Assembly (NCBI GenBank): GCA_002778195.1
Contig: PCDI01000015.1
Coordinates: 147,429 to 211,428, forward strand
Direction: 5' to 3'
DNA length: 64,000 nucleotides
Source: Raffaelea ambrosiae
Lineage: Eukaryota > Ascomycota > Sordariomycetes > Ophiostomatales > Ophiostomataceae
Positions 45,073-55,997 of this stretch are shown here, piece by piece. How positions within the stretch are numbered: the first letter of the stretch is position 1; each line of letters begins with the position of its first letter. The position numbers and the translations under genes were made by a program. The notes under the pieces are model-generated. The model was not told where the DNA came from. It searched no databases and saw only the letters and a list, made by a program, of their open reading frames with translations.

Positions 45073-46014
45073 ATGCGATTGCTGCGACGTCGGCTGGAAA
45101 CGGCAGGTGCAGCTGGAGCTCTGACGGGCAAATCCAGCAGCTCTGGTTGGGGCCAACGGGGCACAGTGGCGGCTTTTATCAGGGCGCGCGCAGCGTTGAC
45201 TCATCCTTGTGGAACGTTCTACCCCTCCGAGGCAGGCGCCCCACGACCCCTCGAGAACGTTCCTTCCCTCGCTGCTGCTCTTACTGGCGGCACGAGAGCT
45301 TCTTCCTGTTCGACCCCTTTGCCCGCTTTCACCGCAAAAACTTTTGCCTCCACTTCTGCCACCTCCACCAACAGCACAGCTACTACAGCTACTACAGCTA
45401 CCACCACTGCCACCACCACCTCCTCACTTGCCCGAAAATACACCCTCGCTGCCGCCCCGCGTGCTGTCTGCTGTGCTGCACGACACCGTCGTCTCTTTTC
45501 CTCCTGTGCTGCTGCCCGCTCGTCACGCGCCACCATGGCCGGCACCAAGAAGCAGTGGACGGGCCTGGAGGTCCGCGAGACCTTCCTGAAGTATTTTGAG
45601 GACCACGGACACACCATTGGTAGGTCGCGATGGAACCAGGAGTACGGGGAGGACCTTCGAGAGCGGGCGAGCGAGCCGGTTTGGCAACTGTCTGGCAACT
45701 AACACTGCACAGTGCCGTCGTCCTCGGTCGTGCCACACAATGACCCGACGCTTCTCTTCACCAATGCCGGCATGAACCAGTTCAAGCCCATCTTCCTCGG
45801 CACCATTGCCAAGGCGGACCCAATGTACACCCTGAAGCGTGCTGCCGACACCCAGAAGGTATGCCTCGAAACTCGCCAGCGGCCTTCTTCTCTCCCCTTT
45901 CTCCTTCTCCCGGGCGCTTTGCCGGACATTGGACTGACTCATAACCCGCCTTGACAGTGCATCCGCGCCGGAGGCAAGCACAACGACCTCGACGATGTCG
46001 GCAAGGACAGCTAC

Positions 46015-46045
<31 letters not shown>

Positions 46046-48677
46046 GGTCGTTCGGCGACTACTTCAAGAAGGAGGCTATCGAGATGTCCTGGGACCTCCT
46101 GACCAAAGTCTACGGCCTCGACCCCGAGCGTCTGTACGTCACCTACTTCGAGGGCAACCCCGACATGGACCTCGAGCCCGATCTGGAGGCCAAGGCCCTC
46201 TGGCAGTCCGTTGGCGTGCCCGACGACCACATCCTCCCCGGCGACATGAAGGACAACTTCTGGGAGATGGGCGACCAGGGTCCGTGTGGCCCCTGCAGTG
46301 AGGTGCACTACGACAAGGTCGGCGGCCGCAACGCTGCCCACCTGGTCAACCAGGACGACCCGCTTGTCGTGGAGATCTGGAACAACGTGTTTATCCAGTT
46401 CGACCGGCAGGCCGACAAGTCGCTGAAGTCGCTGCCCGCCAAGCACGTCGACACCGGCATGGGCTTCGAGCGTCTGGTGTCTGCCTTGCAGGACAAGGTC
46501 TCCAACTACGCCACCGACATCTTCACGCCTCTCTTCGACCGCGTCCAGGAGGTGACGGGCGCTCGCCCGTATACGGACAAGTACGGCAAGGATGACGTGG
46601 ACGGCATCGACACCGCCTACCGTGTTGTCGCTGACCACATCCGCCTGCTGACCTTCTCCATGGCCGACGGCGCCGTGCCCAACAACGAGGGCCGCGGCTA
46701 CGTGGTGCGCCGTGTGCTGCGGAGAGGCGTCCGCTACGCTCGCAAATACTTCGATGCCGAGATTGGCTCGTTTTTCTCCAAGATTCTGCCCGCGCTCGTG
46801 GCCCAGATGGGCCACCAGTTCCCCGAGATTGTGAAGAAGCAGGACGACATCAAGGAGATCCTGGACGAGGAGGAGGAGGCCTTTGCCCGGACACTGGACC
46901 GTGGCGAGCGTCAATTTGAAAAGTACGCTGCCGCGACTGCCAAGAAGGGTTTGAACACGCTGTCCGGTGCTGATGTGTGGCGCCTGTACGACACCTTTGG
47001 CTTCCCCGAGGATCTGACACAGCTGATGGCCGAGGAGCGCGGGCTGTCGATCAACAAGGAAGAGGTGGATGTGGCCCGCGAGAAGGCCAGAGAAGCCAGC
47101 AAGTCGGTCAAGGACACTGTCCAGACCTTTGCCAAGCTCAACGTGCACCAGCTTGCCGAGCTGGAGAACGAGTACAAGATTGCTCGCCCCGACTCGAGCG
47201 CCAAGTACAGCCGTGGTGACAGCACCGGCAAAGTGGAGCTGATTTACACGGGCACAGGCTTCGCCAAGAGCACCGACGGAATCCCGTCAAATGCGCCCAT
47301 TGGTATTCTTCTCGACAAGACCAACTTCTACGCCGAGTCTGGTGGCCAGGTTGCCGACACGGGCCGGATCGTCATCGACGACGTGGCCGAGTTCAAGGTG
47401 CTGGATGTCCAGGAGTACGGTGGCTACATTGTGCACAATGGCTACCTGGAGTACGGCCAGCTGAAGTCTGGCGACGAGGTGATCTGCGAGTACGACGAGC
47501 TGCGCCGGCTGCCGATCCGCAACAACCACACGGGCACGCACGTGCTGAACCACTCGCTGCGCGAGGTTCTCGGCGACGAGGTCAACCAGAAGGGCTCGCT
47601 CGTGGACCAGGACAAGCTGCGGTTCGATTTCTCGCACAAGGCCGGCGTGACGCTGCCGGAAATCAAGAAGATCGAGGAGCTGTCGAACAATGACATTCGC
47701 AACAACCTCGAGATCTTCTACAAGGACGTCGACCTTGCCAGCGCCCGCGAGATCGAGGGTGTCCGTGCCGTGTTCGGCGAGACGTACCCGGATCCGGTGC
47801 GCGTGGTGTCGGTTGGTGTCGATGTGGACGAGCTGCTCAAGGAGCCCAAGAACCCCAAGTGGCGCGAGTACAGCGTGGAGTTCTGCGGTGGCACGCACGT
47901 GGAGAAGACGGGCCAGATCAAGAACCTGATTGTGGTGGAGGAGAGCGGCATTGCCAAGGGCATCCGGCGTATTGTGGCGTACACGGGCAACGCTGCCCAC
48001 CAGGCCCAGCGTCAGGCGGTGCTGTTTGCCGAGCGGATCGAGGCGGCCGACAAGCTGCCGTTTGGCCCCGAGAAGGAGGCCGAGATCAAGGCGCTGCAGC
48101 ACGAGCTGAACCAGCTGGCCATTTCGGCGCTGACCAAGGAGGAGCTCAAGACCAAGTTCGGCAAGGTGCAGAAGGCCGTGGTAGACGAGCTGAAGAAGCG
48201 GCAAAAGGCGGAGCTGAAGACGGCCGTGGGCACGGTGACGGGCCACTTTTCCAAGGACGAGAACAAGGAGGCCAAGTGGTTCGTCGGCCACTTGCCGATC
48301 TCGGCCAATGCCAAGGCCATCTCGGAGGTGATGAACCATTTCCGCAACAAGGACAAGGAGCGGTCGGTGTACGTCTTTGGCGGCTCCCAGTCGGAGGGCG
48401 TTGTCCACGGCGTTTATGTTGGAACAGTAAGTTCCCTTCGCTTTGTTTCTTGTTTCCTCCTATTCCTTGAACGGTCATACTAACAGAATAGCACCTTGCA
48501 TCCAAGGGTGTCACTGCTGAGCAGTGGTCGGCTGCCGTGAGCGAAGTCATTGGCGGCAAGGCTGGCGGCAAGGAGCCGACACGGCAAGGATCAGGCACGA
48601 AGCCGGAGAAGCTGGAGGATGCTGTTGCGCGTGCCGAGGAATGGCTTTCGGAGAAGGTCAAGGAGCTCAAGATCTAG
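45073..48677 (+). CDS. ALA1: Alanyl-tRNA synthetase, probably dual cytosolic/mitochondrial
   Basis: Four exons: 45073-45619, 45713-45858, 45958-48426, 48492-48677. From the internal ATG at 45535 (GCCACCATGG, MAGTKKQWTGLEVRETFLKY) the protein has 961 residues, the usual cytosolic length. An in-frame ATG at 45073 adds 154 residues rich in Arg, Ser and Ala, including RHRRLFSSCAAARSSRAT, a presequence-like segment. Class II catalytic motifs are present ([39 protein letters not shown]). The editing domain has HTGTHVLNHSLRE and CGGTHVEKTGQIK. It charges tRNA-Ala and clears mischarged Ser and Gly. One gene serving both compartments through alternative starts is known for ALA1 in yeast and is inferred here. 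Confidence 0.95.
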
Positions 48678-49133
48678 GATTGTGCTGACATGGAGGAGGA
48701 AAGGGGGGCGTTGGTAGGATATATTCTCGAAGGGTATTCTCGACGGGTATTCTCGAAGGGGGAAATGGGCAAAGGTATACTACAAAAAAACAAAGAGTGA
48801 AAAAATCTTCAAAGACATGGCTTGTTTTATGGTATTCTGATCTAATTCTTTTCGGTGGAAAGATATCATTACTTTTTCATGATTCATGTTCTGTGTGTTT
48901 TTTTTTTTTTTTTGTTCACTCATAGATTTCTCATGCGACCACAATTGATTTTCTGTCATGTTCGTCTCCTGTTTTTCTTGTCTTGATACACGATGAGATG
49001 CTATATATGCTGGAACCAGGAGAGAATCAGGATCTCCAAAAGAAGAGGGCCAGGATATCTATTCTACAGTAATTACTTTTAGATATACAGAATGAAAAAA
49101 CTCTCCCAAAGACGTATGTGCGGAGTCGGGATC
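48678..49133. other. Intergenic region between convergent genes
   Basis: 3' flanks. It contains three close copies of TATTCTCGAMGGG (about 48721-48761). No gene seen. Confidence 0.6.
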
Positions 49134-50923
49134 TCAGATGGTCGCCAACACGCTCGCATTCTTGTACCAGCTCAGCAGCGGGTTCTCGCCGCTCTGCGTC
49201 TCCGTGTCCGGCAGCGACGCCCAGTGCTCCATAAACTGCTCGTGCGAGTCCACGCGCGAGTGCTTCCCCGTGATTGCCCGGTACAGCGCCTCGACCACGC
49301 GGAAATCCGTCGGGAACATAATGTCAAAGTACCCCTGGTGCACCAGCGGCGTCGACACCGGCACGGGCCGCCGCTGGTAGCGCGTCTGCACGACCGGCGC
49401 GTTCAGCCCGGGGATGGCGTCGGGCAGGCCGTGGAAGTCGGACGTCAGCAGCCGGTGGGCGGGGAAGTGCTGCGCCAGTATGCTAAAGAAGGCCATCAGG
49501 CGCGTCGGGATGTACTCGGCGCTGCTCAGATTGCCGGCAAACGGAAACAGGCTCTGCTTGAGCTGGCGCAGCAGCCGGCTGCTGGCGTACGGCCGCGGGT
49601 ACAGGCCCTCGGTGGCGGCGTCGCGGACGCGCAGGAAGCGGGCGGCCATGGGGTCGAGCTGGGGCTCGTAGAACTCGTACATGTCGCCCGCGGGCCCGAC
49701 GAGGACGACGCTCTGCAGGGGCTGCTCGGTGGCGAGGTTGTACCGCAGGCAGTCGTGGGCAAAGTTGTCAAAAACCTCAAAGGCCAAAAAGAAGCAGGGC
49801 GACGGCTCGCGCGTGGTCCAGTCAAAGATGGACTGGTTGATGATCTCGACGTGGTCGGCATGGCCGCCCGCGGCGGCGGCGGCGGCGGCCGGCGAAGCAG
49901 AGTCGGACGACGACGACGACGGGGCAAAGTTCTTGTCGGACGAGCTGTGGCGGCCGCCGAGCCGCAGCTGGCGTTTCTGGAGCGCGGCCAGGTTCGAGGA
50001 GATCTCGATGATCTTGTAGCGGGTGCGGGCGTACACCTCGGGCACGGCCGTCTTGAGAAAGTCGAGGATGTTGAGCATGAGCGTGCCGCGGCCGGCGCCC
50101 ATCTCGTAGATGATCAGGTCGTGGTAGGGGAAGCTGGTCATCATGTAGTTGGCGACCAGGTAGCGCGCCACGGCCTCGCCGTAGTGGGGCCGGAACAGCT
50201 CCGTGGGCGTGTACCACAGCTGGCGCGTGTCCGAGGGCTCGCCGCCGCGCTCGACGGCCTCGGCGTCCAGCCGGTCCTCAAAGGCCGAGTAGCGGTCGCT
50301 CAGCACGCGGCTGAACTCGGGCTCGTCGCGCATCTGCCGAAACGCAAAAGGCTCGCCGGGCGAGAAGATGACCACCTGCTTGGAGAAGTAGCCATAATGG
50401 GGGTTGTAGAGGGAGTCTGGCGCAGGAAGAAGCATGATTGATTAGGACGGCGCAGAGGAGACAAAGGAGACAGAAAAGACAAAAATTCCCCACCCTCGAT
50501 GAAGTCCCGCATGAGCATCTTGACCCGCCGGGGCCGCTCGCGCTGCTGCCGGAGCTGCTCGGCCGTCACCAGCGGGTACTCGGCATATTGGGCGGACATG
50601 TCCTCGGGGAAGAGCTCGGTCCGCTGCTGCCAGTCGCTCTCGTTGGACTTTGCGCGCGAGCGGACGGGTGCCTTGGCATAGCCCCGGATCTGCTGCTGCT
50701 GGTGGCGGTGCAGCTGGCTGGAATGATGATGGTGGTGGTGGTGGTGGTAATGGTGGTAATGGTGGAGGTGGTGATGATGATGCTGAAGGCGGGCCAGCTG
50801 CAATGACGACGCCAGCTGGGCGAAATTGCGCCGCTGTGGGCAAGCCGGGTGCCGGAACAGCTGCCGGAACAGGCGGGCGACAGCGGGCGAGTCCATTGGG
50901 GTGGCAGGACGGCAAGGCGACAT
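49134..50923 (-). CDS. Mitochondrial SAM-dependent methyltransferase, NDUFAF7/MidA-like (DUF185)
   Basis: Two exons on the minus strand, 50923-50494 and 50416-49134, give 570 residues. The N-terminus (MDSPAVARLFRQLFRHPACP) looks like a presequence. It is followed by an unusual tract with about 17 His mixed with Tyr and Leu. The MidA/DUF185 fold begins at LMRDFIEDSLYNPHYGYFSK and has the SAM-binding motif DLIIYEMGAGRGTLMLNILD near residue 256 and FLAFEVFDNFAHDCLRYN. Human NDUFAF7 dimethylates an arginine of complex I subunit NDUFS2 during assembly; the same role is inferred here. An Ala/Gly run and a Ser run form an insert relative to the family. It is divergent from the Mcy1-like gene. Confidence 0.88.
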
Positions 50924-51371
50924 GCACCGAGCGGTGAGGTGGTGAGGGTAGGGTGCGGGTGGTGAAGAAGCCAGAGCCAGAACGAGTTGTTCGTGGGGCA
51001 GGTCAGAAAATTGGTCCCTAGAATTTTTAGCGGCTGTTTTTTCTCGACCGCCCCCATTGGCCCGAGCTCCTTTTGCTATACGCGAGCGAACCAACTAATT
51101 AACTAACTTAACTAACTACATAACTAGTATGTAGCACAGACTGCCCTGGCCGTTACGGGCAGGCGCCAACGTGACCTCTACGAGCAGTTGCCCTACAGGG
51201 TCTTGGAGGGGCTTCGGCCGCCCCCCAAAACGCCCAACCAATGTCGTCATTCACTGGGAAGCTGGTAGGGTGAAAAAAGTTGCAGCCACCGAACGTTCAC
51301 AAGCTTCAGCATGCACACAGCCATTGCATACTAGCTGCAACTTGCGACACGTGCTCTACCACGCATCGGCC
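50924..51371. promoter_or_regulatory. Divergent promoter region of two mitochondrial-protein genes
   Basis: 448 bp between start codons. It contains an imperfect palindrome CTACATAACTAGTATGTAG at 51116-51134 in an AACTAA-rich stretch. No other gene. Confidence 0.55.
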
Positions 51372-53018
51372 ATGTCGCTGCAGGACCATCCGCGGGCCTA
51401 CGGCGTGGCCGCCCTCACGGTCGCCTTTGGTGCCGGCGTGCTCATCACGTTGGGCTTCAAGGACTTGTACCCCGATCTCGAGAGACGGTACCAGGACAGC
51501 GCATCGCGGAACCGGCTGCGGCGGTCGCTGCGGCGGAGCAAGAGCAGCGGACTGCGGGGCTGGTTCCAGCGCACAGCCGCGGGAGGTGGCGCCGCGTCCG
51601 CCGCGGCAGCATCCCGGCGGCGCGGCAGTCTGTCCCGGCAGAGCAGCCTTCGCAGCGAGCCCGGGGTCAAGCTCGAGGACCACGAGTCTGACGACGTGTG
51701 CGGCGCCGACAACGAGGACGACGACGAGGACGACTGGTCCATCCTGGGGTCCAGCGAGCACAAGACCGCCCCCCGAGGCGGCAGCGTGTTGTCGTCGTCC
51801 ACGGCGACCAACCGCCGCGGCGTGGCCGACGGCATCGCCGGCTGCATCGGCGACACGCCGCTCGTGCGCATCCGCAGCTTGTCCGAGGCGACGGGCTGCG
51901 AGATCCTGGCCAAGGCCGAGCTGCTCAACCCCGGCGGCAGCCCCAAGGACCGCGTCGCCCTCAGCCTCATCCGCGCCGGCGAGGCCGCCGGCGTGCTGGT
52001 CCCGCACCGCGGCGACACCATCTACGAGGGCACCTCGGGCAGCACCGGCATCTCCCTTGCGACCCTGGCCGCCGCCCTGGGCTACCGCGCCCACATCTTC
52101 ATGCCCGACGACCAGAGCATCGAAAAGTCCCGCCTGCTGCAGGAGATGGGCGCCGTCGTCGAGCGCGTGCCCGTCGCGCCCATCGTCGACCCGGGCCACT
52201 TTGTCAACCTGGCCCGTCGTCGTGCCCAGGAGCATGCCGCCGTCCACAACGACGGCAGCCAGGGCTACTTTGCCGACCAGTTCGAGACGCCGGCCAATGC
52301 AGAGGCCCACCGGAGGACGACAGGACCGGAGATCCTGCGGCAGGTGTCGGCGGGACAGAGGCGGCATCACCAGCATTCTTCTTTTTCTTCTTCTTCTGCT
52401 GCTGCTGCCGCTGCTGCTGCTGCTGCTGCTGCTCCCCTGACGGCCTTTGTCTGCGGAGCGGGCACGTCGGGCACGCTGACGGGCGTCGCCCGCTACCTCA
52501 AGGAAGACGCCGGGCTGCAGAGCCGCATCCGCGTCGTTGCTGCCGACCCCCAGGGCTCGGGCCTGTACAACCTGGTGCGCAACGGCGTGCTCTACTCCAA
52601 CACCGAGAAAGAAGGCACCCGCCGCCGCTCCCAGGTCGACAGCATCGTCGAGGGCATCGGCATGAACCGCATGACGGCCACGCTCGAAAAGGGGCTGCAC
52701 CTGATCGATGACGCCGTGACGGTCACCGACACCCAGGCCTGCCACATGGCCCACTGGCTGGTCCAGCACGACGGCATCTTTGCTGGCAGCTCGACGGCCG
52801 TCAACTGCGTGGCCGCGGTCAAGACGGCGCTGACGCTGCCGCCGGGCAGCCGCGTGGTGACCATTCTCTGTGACTCGGGCCTGCGGCACCTGAGCAAGTT
52901 CTACCGGATCATTGACGAGATGAGCGAGCAGGAGGACGCCGAGGCCGAGGCAAAGCAGACCAAGAAGGACGACGACCTGCTGGCCATTCTGGGGATACCA
53001 AAACGAGAGGCTGTTTAG
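51372..53018 (+). CDS. Cysteine synthase-like PLP enzyme, Mcy1 (YGR012W)-like
   Basis: Intronless gene for 548 residues. A hydrophobic N-terminal segment (AYGVAALTVAFGAGVLITLG, about residues 8-28) is a likely membrane anchor. A basic, Ser/Arg-rich and then acidic linker of about 110 residues follows. The type II PLP fold has IGDTPLVRIRSLSEATG, the PLP lysine in NPGGSPKDRVAL, the phosphate and substrate loop EGTSGSTGISLA and the glycine loop VCGAGTSGTLTGVARYLK. A Ser/Ala run (encoded by TCT and GCT repeats near 52378-52433) is inserted just before that loop. In yeast the Mcy1 homologue sits on the mitochondrial outer membrane and has uncertain cysteine-synthase activity. An OASS-like reaction is inferred. 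Confidence 0.9.
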   Translation: MSLQDHPRAYGVAALTVAFGAGVLITLGFKDLYPDLERRYQDSASRNRLRRSLRRSKSSGLRGWFQRTAAGGGAASAAAASRRRGSLSRQSSLRSEPGVKLEDHESDDVCGADNEDDDEDDWSILGSSEHKTAPRGGSVLSSSTATNRRGVADGIAGCIGDTPLVRIRSLSEATGCEILAKAELLNPGGSPKDRVALSLIRAGEAAGVLVPHRGDTIYEGTSGSTGISLATLAAALGYRAHIFMPDDQSIEKSRLLQEMGAVVERVPVAPIVDPGHFVNLARRRAQEHAAVHNDGSQGYFADQFETPANAEAHRRTTGPEILRQVSAGQRRHHQHSSFSSSSAAAAAAAAAAAAPLTAFVCGAGTSGTLTGVARYLKEDAGLQSRIRVVAADPQGSGLYNLVRNGVLYSNTEKEGTRRRSQVDSIVEGIGMNRMTATLEKGLHLIDDAVTVTDTQACHMAHWLVQHDGIFAGSSTAVNCVAAVKTALTLPPGSRVVTILCDSGLRHLSKFYRIIDEMSEQEDAEAEAKQTKKDDDLLAILGIPKREAV

Positions 53019-53818
53019 AGAGAGAGAGAGGGGGGGGGGGAGAGAGAGGAACGACTGAAAACGTGCGAATGATCAATGCGCGGCGTAATGTTGTGCCAAA
53101 ATTTTCAAAAAAGGGGACCTGCTTTCTATGTGTTATATATCCTGCTAAAAAGCTCAAAAGTTTGTGCTGCCACAATGGATTTGTCTATATGAACGCCCAT
53201 TATCTTTTCTTTCTTGGCAAGTACACCTTGTAAATAAAGAAGAAGAAAAATGTTTCATCAAAAAGAAAGCAAAATATCAAAAAAAGTAGTTGTACATTGA
53301 AGAAGAATCATAACAAGGCTCACCAAAAAAACAAAAAAAAAAACAAAAACAAAAAAAAAGACACTCTCGCACCACTTCTGCACCACTTCTGCACCACGTC
53401 TCATCACCAACACGCTGCATCATCACCTCTCTTCTCTCCTCTCCATTCGCCCCCTCAACGCCCACCCTGCGTTGTCGAAATAGTAGCTTTTATCTTTAAA
53501 CATTCATATGGCCTGCCTAATCACACGCAACACCCCAGTAATACCAACGCCTTTTCCTTACCAGTCCCCCGCACAAAGTTTCAACCGCCATCTTGCAATC
53601 TTGAAAGGGGGAGGTATTCTGTTCCCTTCTATCCCTTCTTGCTTCTTTGCATACCCACTCGAACCAAAGTCAGAGGGCAGCACAACCTTTACGATAATAC
53701 AATAGTATCCCTTCTCCCCAAAATAATCTTGCAGTCCGCGGCATAGAGGTAGAAATGTCCCACTGATAGTTGAGAAGAGATAGATAAGAGATGCTGGGGG
53801 AGGGAAATGGGCAAATTC
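53019..53818. other. Intergenic region between convergent genes
   Basis: GA and G runs at 53019-53050, A-rich sequence at 53320-53360, and CACCACTTCTG repeats at 53371-53396. No gene recognised. Confidence 0.6.
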
Positions 53819-55112
53819 TCACGAGAACTGTGCTTGTTAGCGACGAGACATGCCCCCCAGAATGTCTGTGGCCGTTGGATGCTGGATTGTTTGCAAAAAA
53901 ACAAGAGCAGCAGCAGCACCAGAGAGAGAGAGAGCGAGAGAGAGAGAGAAGAGATCTTTGCGACACTCACCTTCCACCGGTGCCCGCACACCGTACATTC
54001 GCAAAACGTTGTCATCGGTTCGTCGGCACTCCGCGTCTGCGCCTGCGTGTAGCTGACCTTCTTCTGCTTGCACTTGCCGCACGTCAGCGCGTCGCTGATC
54101 GACTTCTCCGCCATGGGCACCTGCGCCTTCTTCATGTTTTCCTTGGCCAGCCCCTGCTCCAGCTGCTTGAGGTGCGCCGACTTGAGCTCGTCCGACTTCA
54201 TCACCACAAACGCGTCGGCCGCAATGTCCCCCGCCAGCACCCGCTGCGCCAGCGCCGAGTTGGACCGGTTCTTGAGGTTCTGGAACAGCGACCGCAGCTT
54301 CGCCCGGTACTCGGCCGTCTCGCCCTTGTAGGCCACAAACGCCGCCTTTTCCACCTCGATCGCCTTGACCAGCACCTTCTCCGACGGCTCCGTCGACCGG
54401 AACGCCAGCCCGTTGTACATCAGCCCAATGCAGTTGTCGCGCGTCTGCACCCCCGTCCGCTTGACGTCCACGCCATCCACCTCGAACCGCCGCTTCTCAG
54501 GGTCGCCCTTGTAGGTGGCTGCTGCCGCTGCGGTAGCCGTACTCGACGACGGTGCGGGCGAGGCGGTCTTGCTGTGCGGCGTGCTGGCGGCCGGGGAGGC
54601 CGACAACTTGCTGCTGTTGTGGCCGCCGTTGCTGCTGGCCGCGTGCGCGGCCCGCGCAGCCGCCGAGTTGCCGCCGCCACCGCCGCCGTTCTTCTTCTTT
54701 TCCAGCTCGACGGCCTTTTTCCATTTGCTGACGATCTCGGCCGCGAGCGACTTGACTTCGGAGTTGGCGTGTGCGCGCAGTTTTCCGACGGTGTGGCCGG
54801 CACGAGTGGACTGTAGGTGGAAACAAGGAAGCAAAAACAGCGTTTAGTTCCTGGTCATGGGGAAGACAAAACCCGCGGCGCAAAACGGCGCACACAAACA
54901 GGAAGAGTAACAGAAAAAAGACAAGCAGGAAGGGACAAGCAGGGACAAAGGCCAACACATACCCGTAGCACATCCTCTGTTGGCGCAGTGCCCTTCTTCA
55001 GCGTCTCCATGATCGCAATAATGCTCGGTGCCGGCTCGTTGGATGCGATCGCCTTGTTGAGCGCCTTGATGCGCGTGGTGAGCTCGCGCTCGACGGTCTT
55101 GTCCGAGGACAT
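53819..55112 (-). CDS. DST1: Transcription elongation factor TFIIS
   Basis: Three exons on the minus strand give 332 residues: 55112-54963, 54810-53971 and a final 9-nt exon 53827-53819 encoding only FS and the stop. The N-terminal LW domain (ELTTRIKALNKAIASNEPAP, TVGKLRAHANSEVKSLAAEI) is followed by a Gly/Ala/Ser-rich linker. The central domain binds RNA polymerase II (TGVQTRDNCIGLMYNGLA). The zinc ribbon has CGKC, then RSADEPMTTFCECTVCGHRW. The acidic DE dipeptide of the RSADEP loop enters the Pol II active site and stimulates cleavage of backtracked RNA. The tiny last exon restores the family ending WKFS. Confidence 0.95.
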
Positions 55113-55997
55113 GGTGGTTGTGTTTTGGGGGGGGGGGGTGAGGGTGGGTTGTTGAGAGAGTATAGTTGTAAAGCTTCTGAGGGGAGGTTGAGAGGAATAA
55201 GAGGGAGAGCCGGTATTTGTTTTCTTTCTCGGTGAACGGCGGCTCAGACTTCCGTCAAAGCTATCGGTGCGCCAGAAAGTGCGATACAAAGGCTGTGACT
55301 TGCTCGTCGCTTATTCGTCCGCCGAGGATGACAAGGCTGAAGGAGACCGCAGGAGAGTGACGAGGGATACGGCGGCTGATCGAACAGGCAGGAAAGGGCG
55401 ATGGCGACAGGATGCGATCGACGGCTCGGGGGAGTGGTGTCGAGACGATGGAGAGAGACGAACGGAAGAGGATGCAGGAAGTCGGCGGATGGGAAAACAG
55501 GTGGAAATAAAGAGCACAACCGCTAGAAAACAAACAACGTACACCCTTACAAACAGACAACAAAAAGAAACAAGAGCCCCGCTGTTGGAAATGCGCCTGT
55601 CAAAAGGCTGGAGTGGCGGTCCGATAGAGGTGGGTGAGAACGAGAGTGTTCGCCGGGCTTCTTCCGCTTCTCTGTGGGCTGAAGTCTGGGTGAGCAAGGT
55701 CGACATGCTGCCCAGTCCGGACTAGCCCTTTTATAGCTATGTCACGTGTGTGCGCACGTGGGGTGTTGAGCCCCAAGATATCATCTGGGCCTCGAAGACA
55801 ACGAGCAAACAATTCAAGCGCCTCGGGCGTTTTGCGCATACGAAATTGGGTTTTTTTTTTCTATTTTCTATTTCATCATACATGACAGGTCTATTTTCCG
55901 CGTTATATTGTACAGTGGAAAGACAAGAAAAGGGGAGTCGGGTATGCTGTTATAAGATGGTCCCGGGGGAAGGGGGGGGGGGGAGGGGTGAAGCTCC
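55113..55997. promoter_or_regulatory. TFIIS promoter and 3' flank of AspRS
   Basis: No gene supported. A G-run lies at 55127-55137 in the TFIIS leader and another at 55971-55982. Confidence 0.5.

Noticed and set aside
45523..48408. Long minus-strand frames (541 and 373 codons)
   Set aside because: Antisense to alanyl-tRNA synthetase; Val/Leu/Gly-rich mirror of its codon bias.
49092..50441. 449-codon plus-strand frame
   Set aside because: Antisense to the NDUFAF7-like gene; no recognisable motif.
51306..52889. 527-codon minus-strand frame
   Set aside because: Antisense to the Mcy1-like gene.
53791..54816. 341-codon plus-strand frame
   Set aside because: Antisense to TFIIS.
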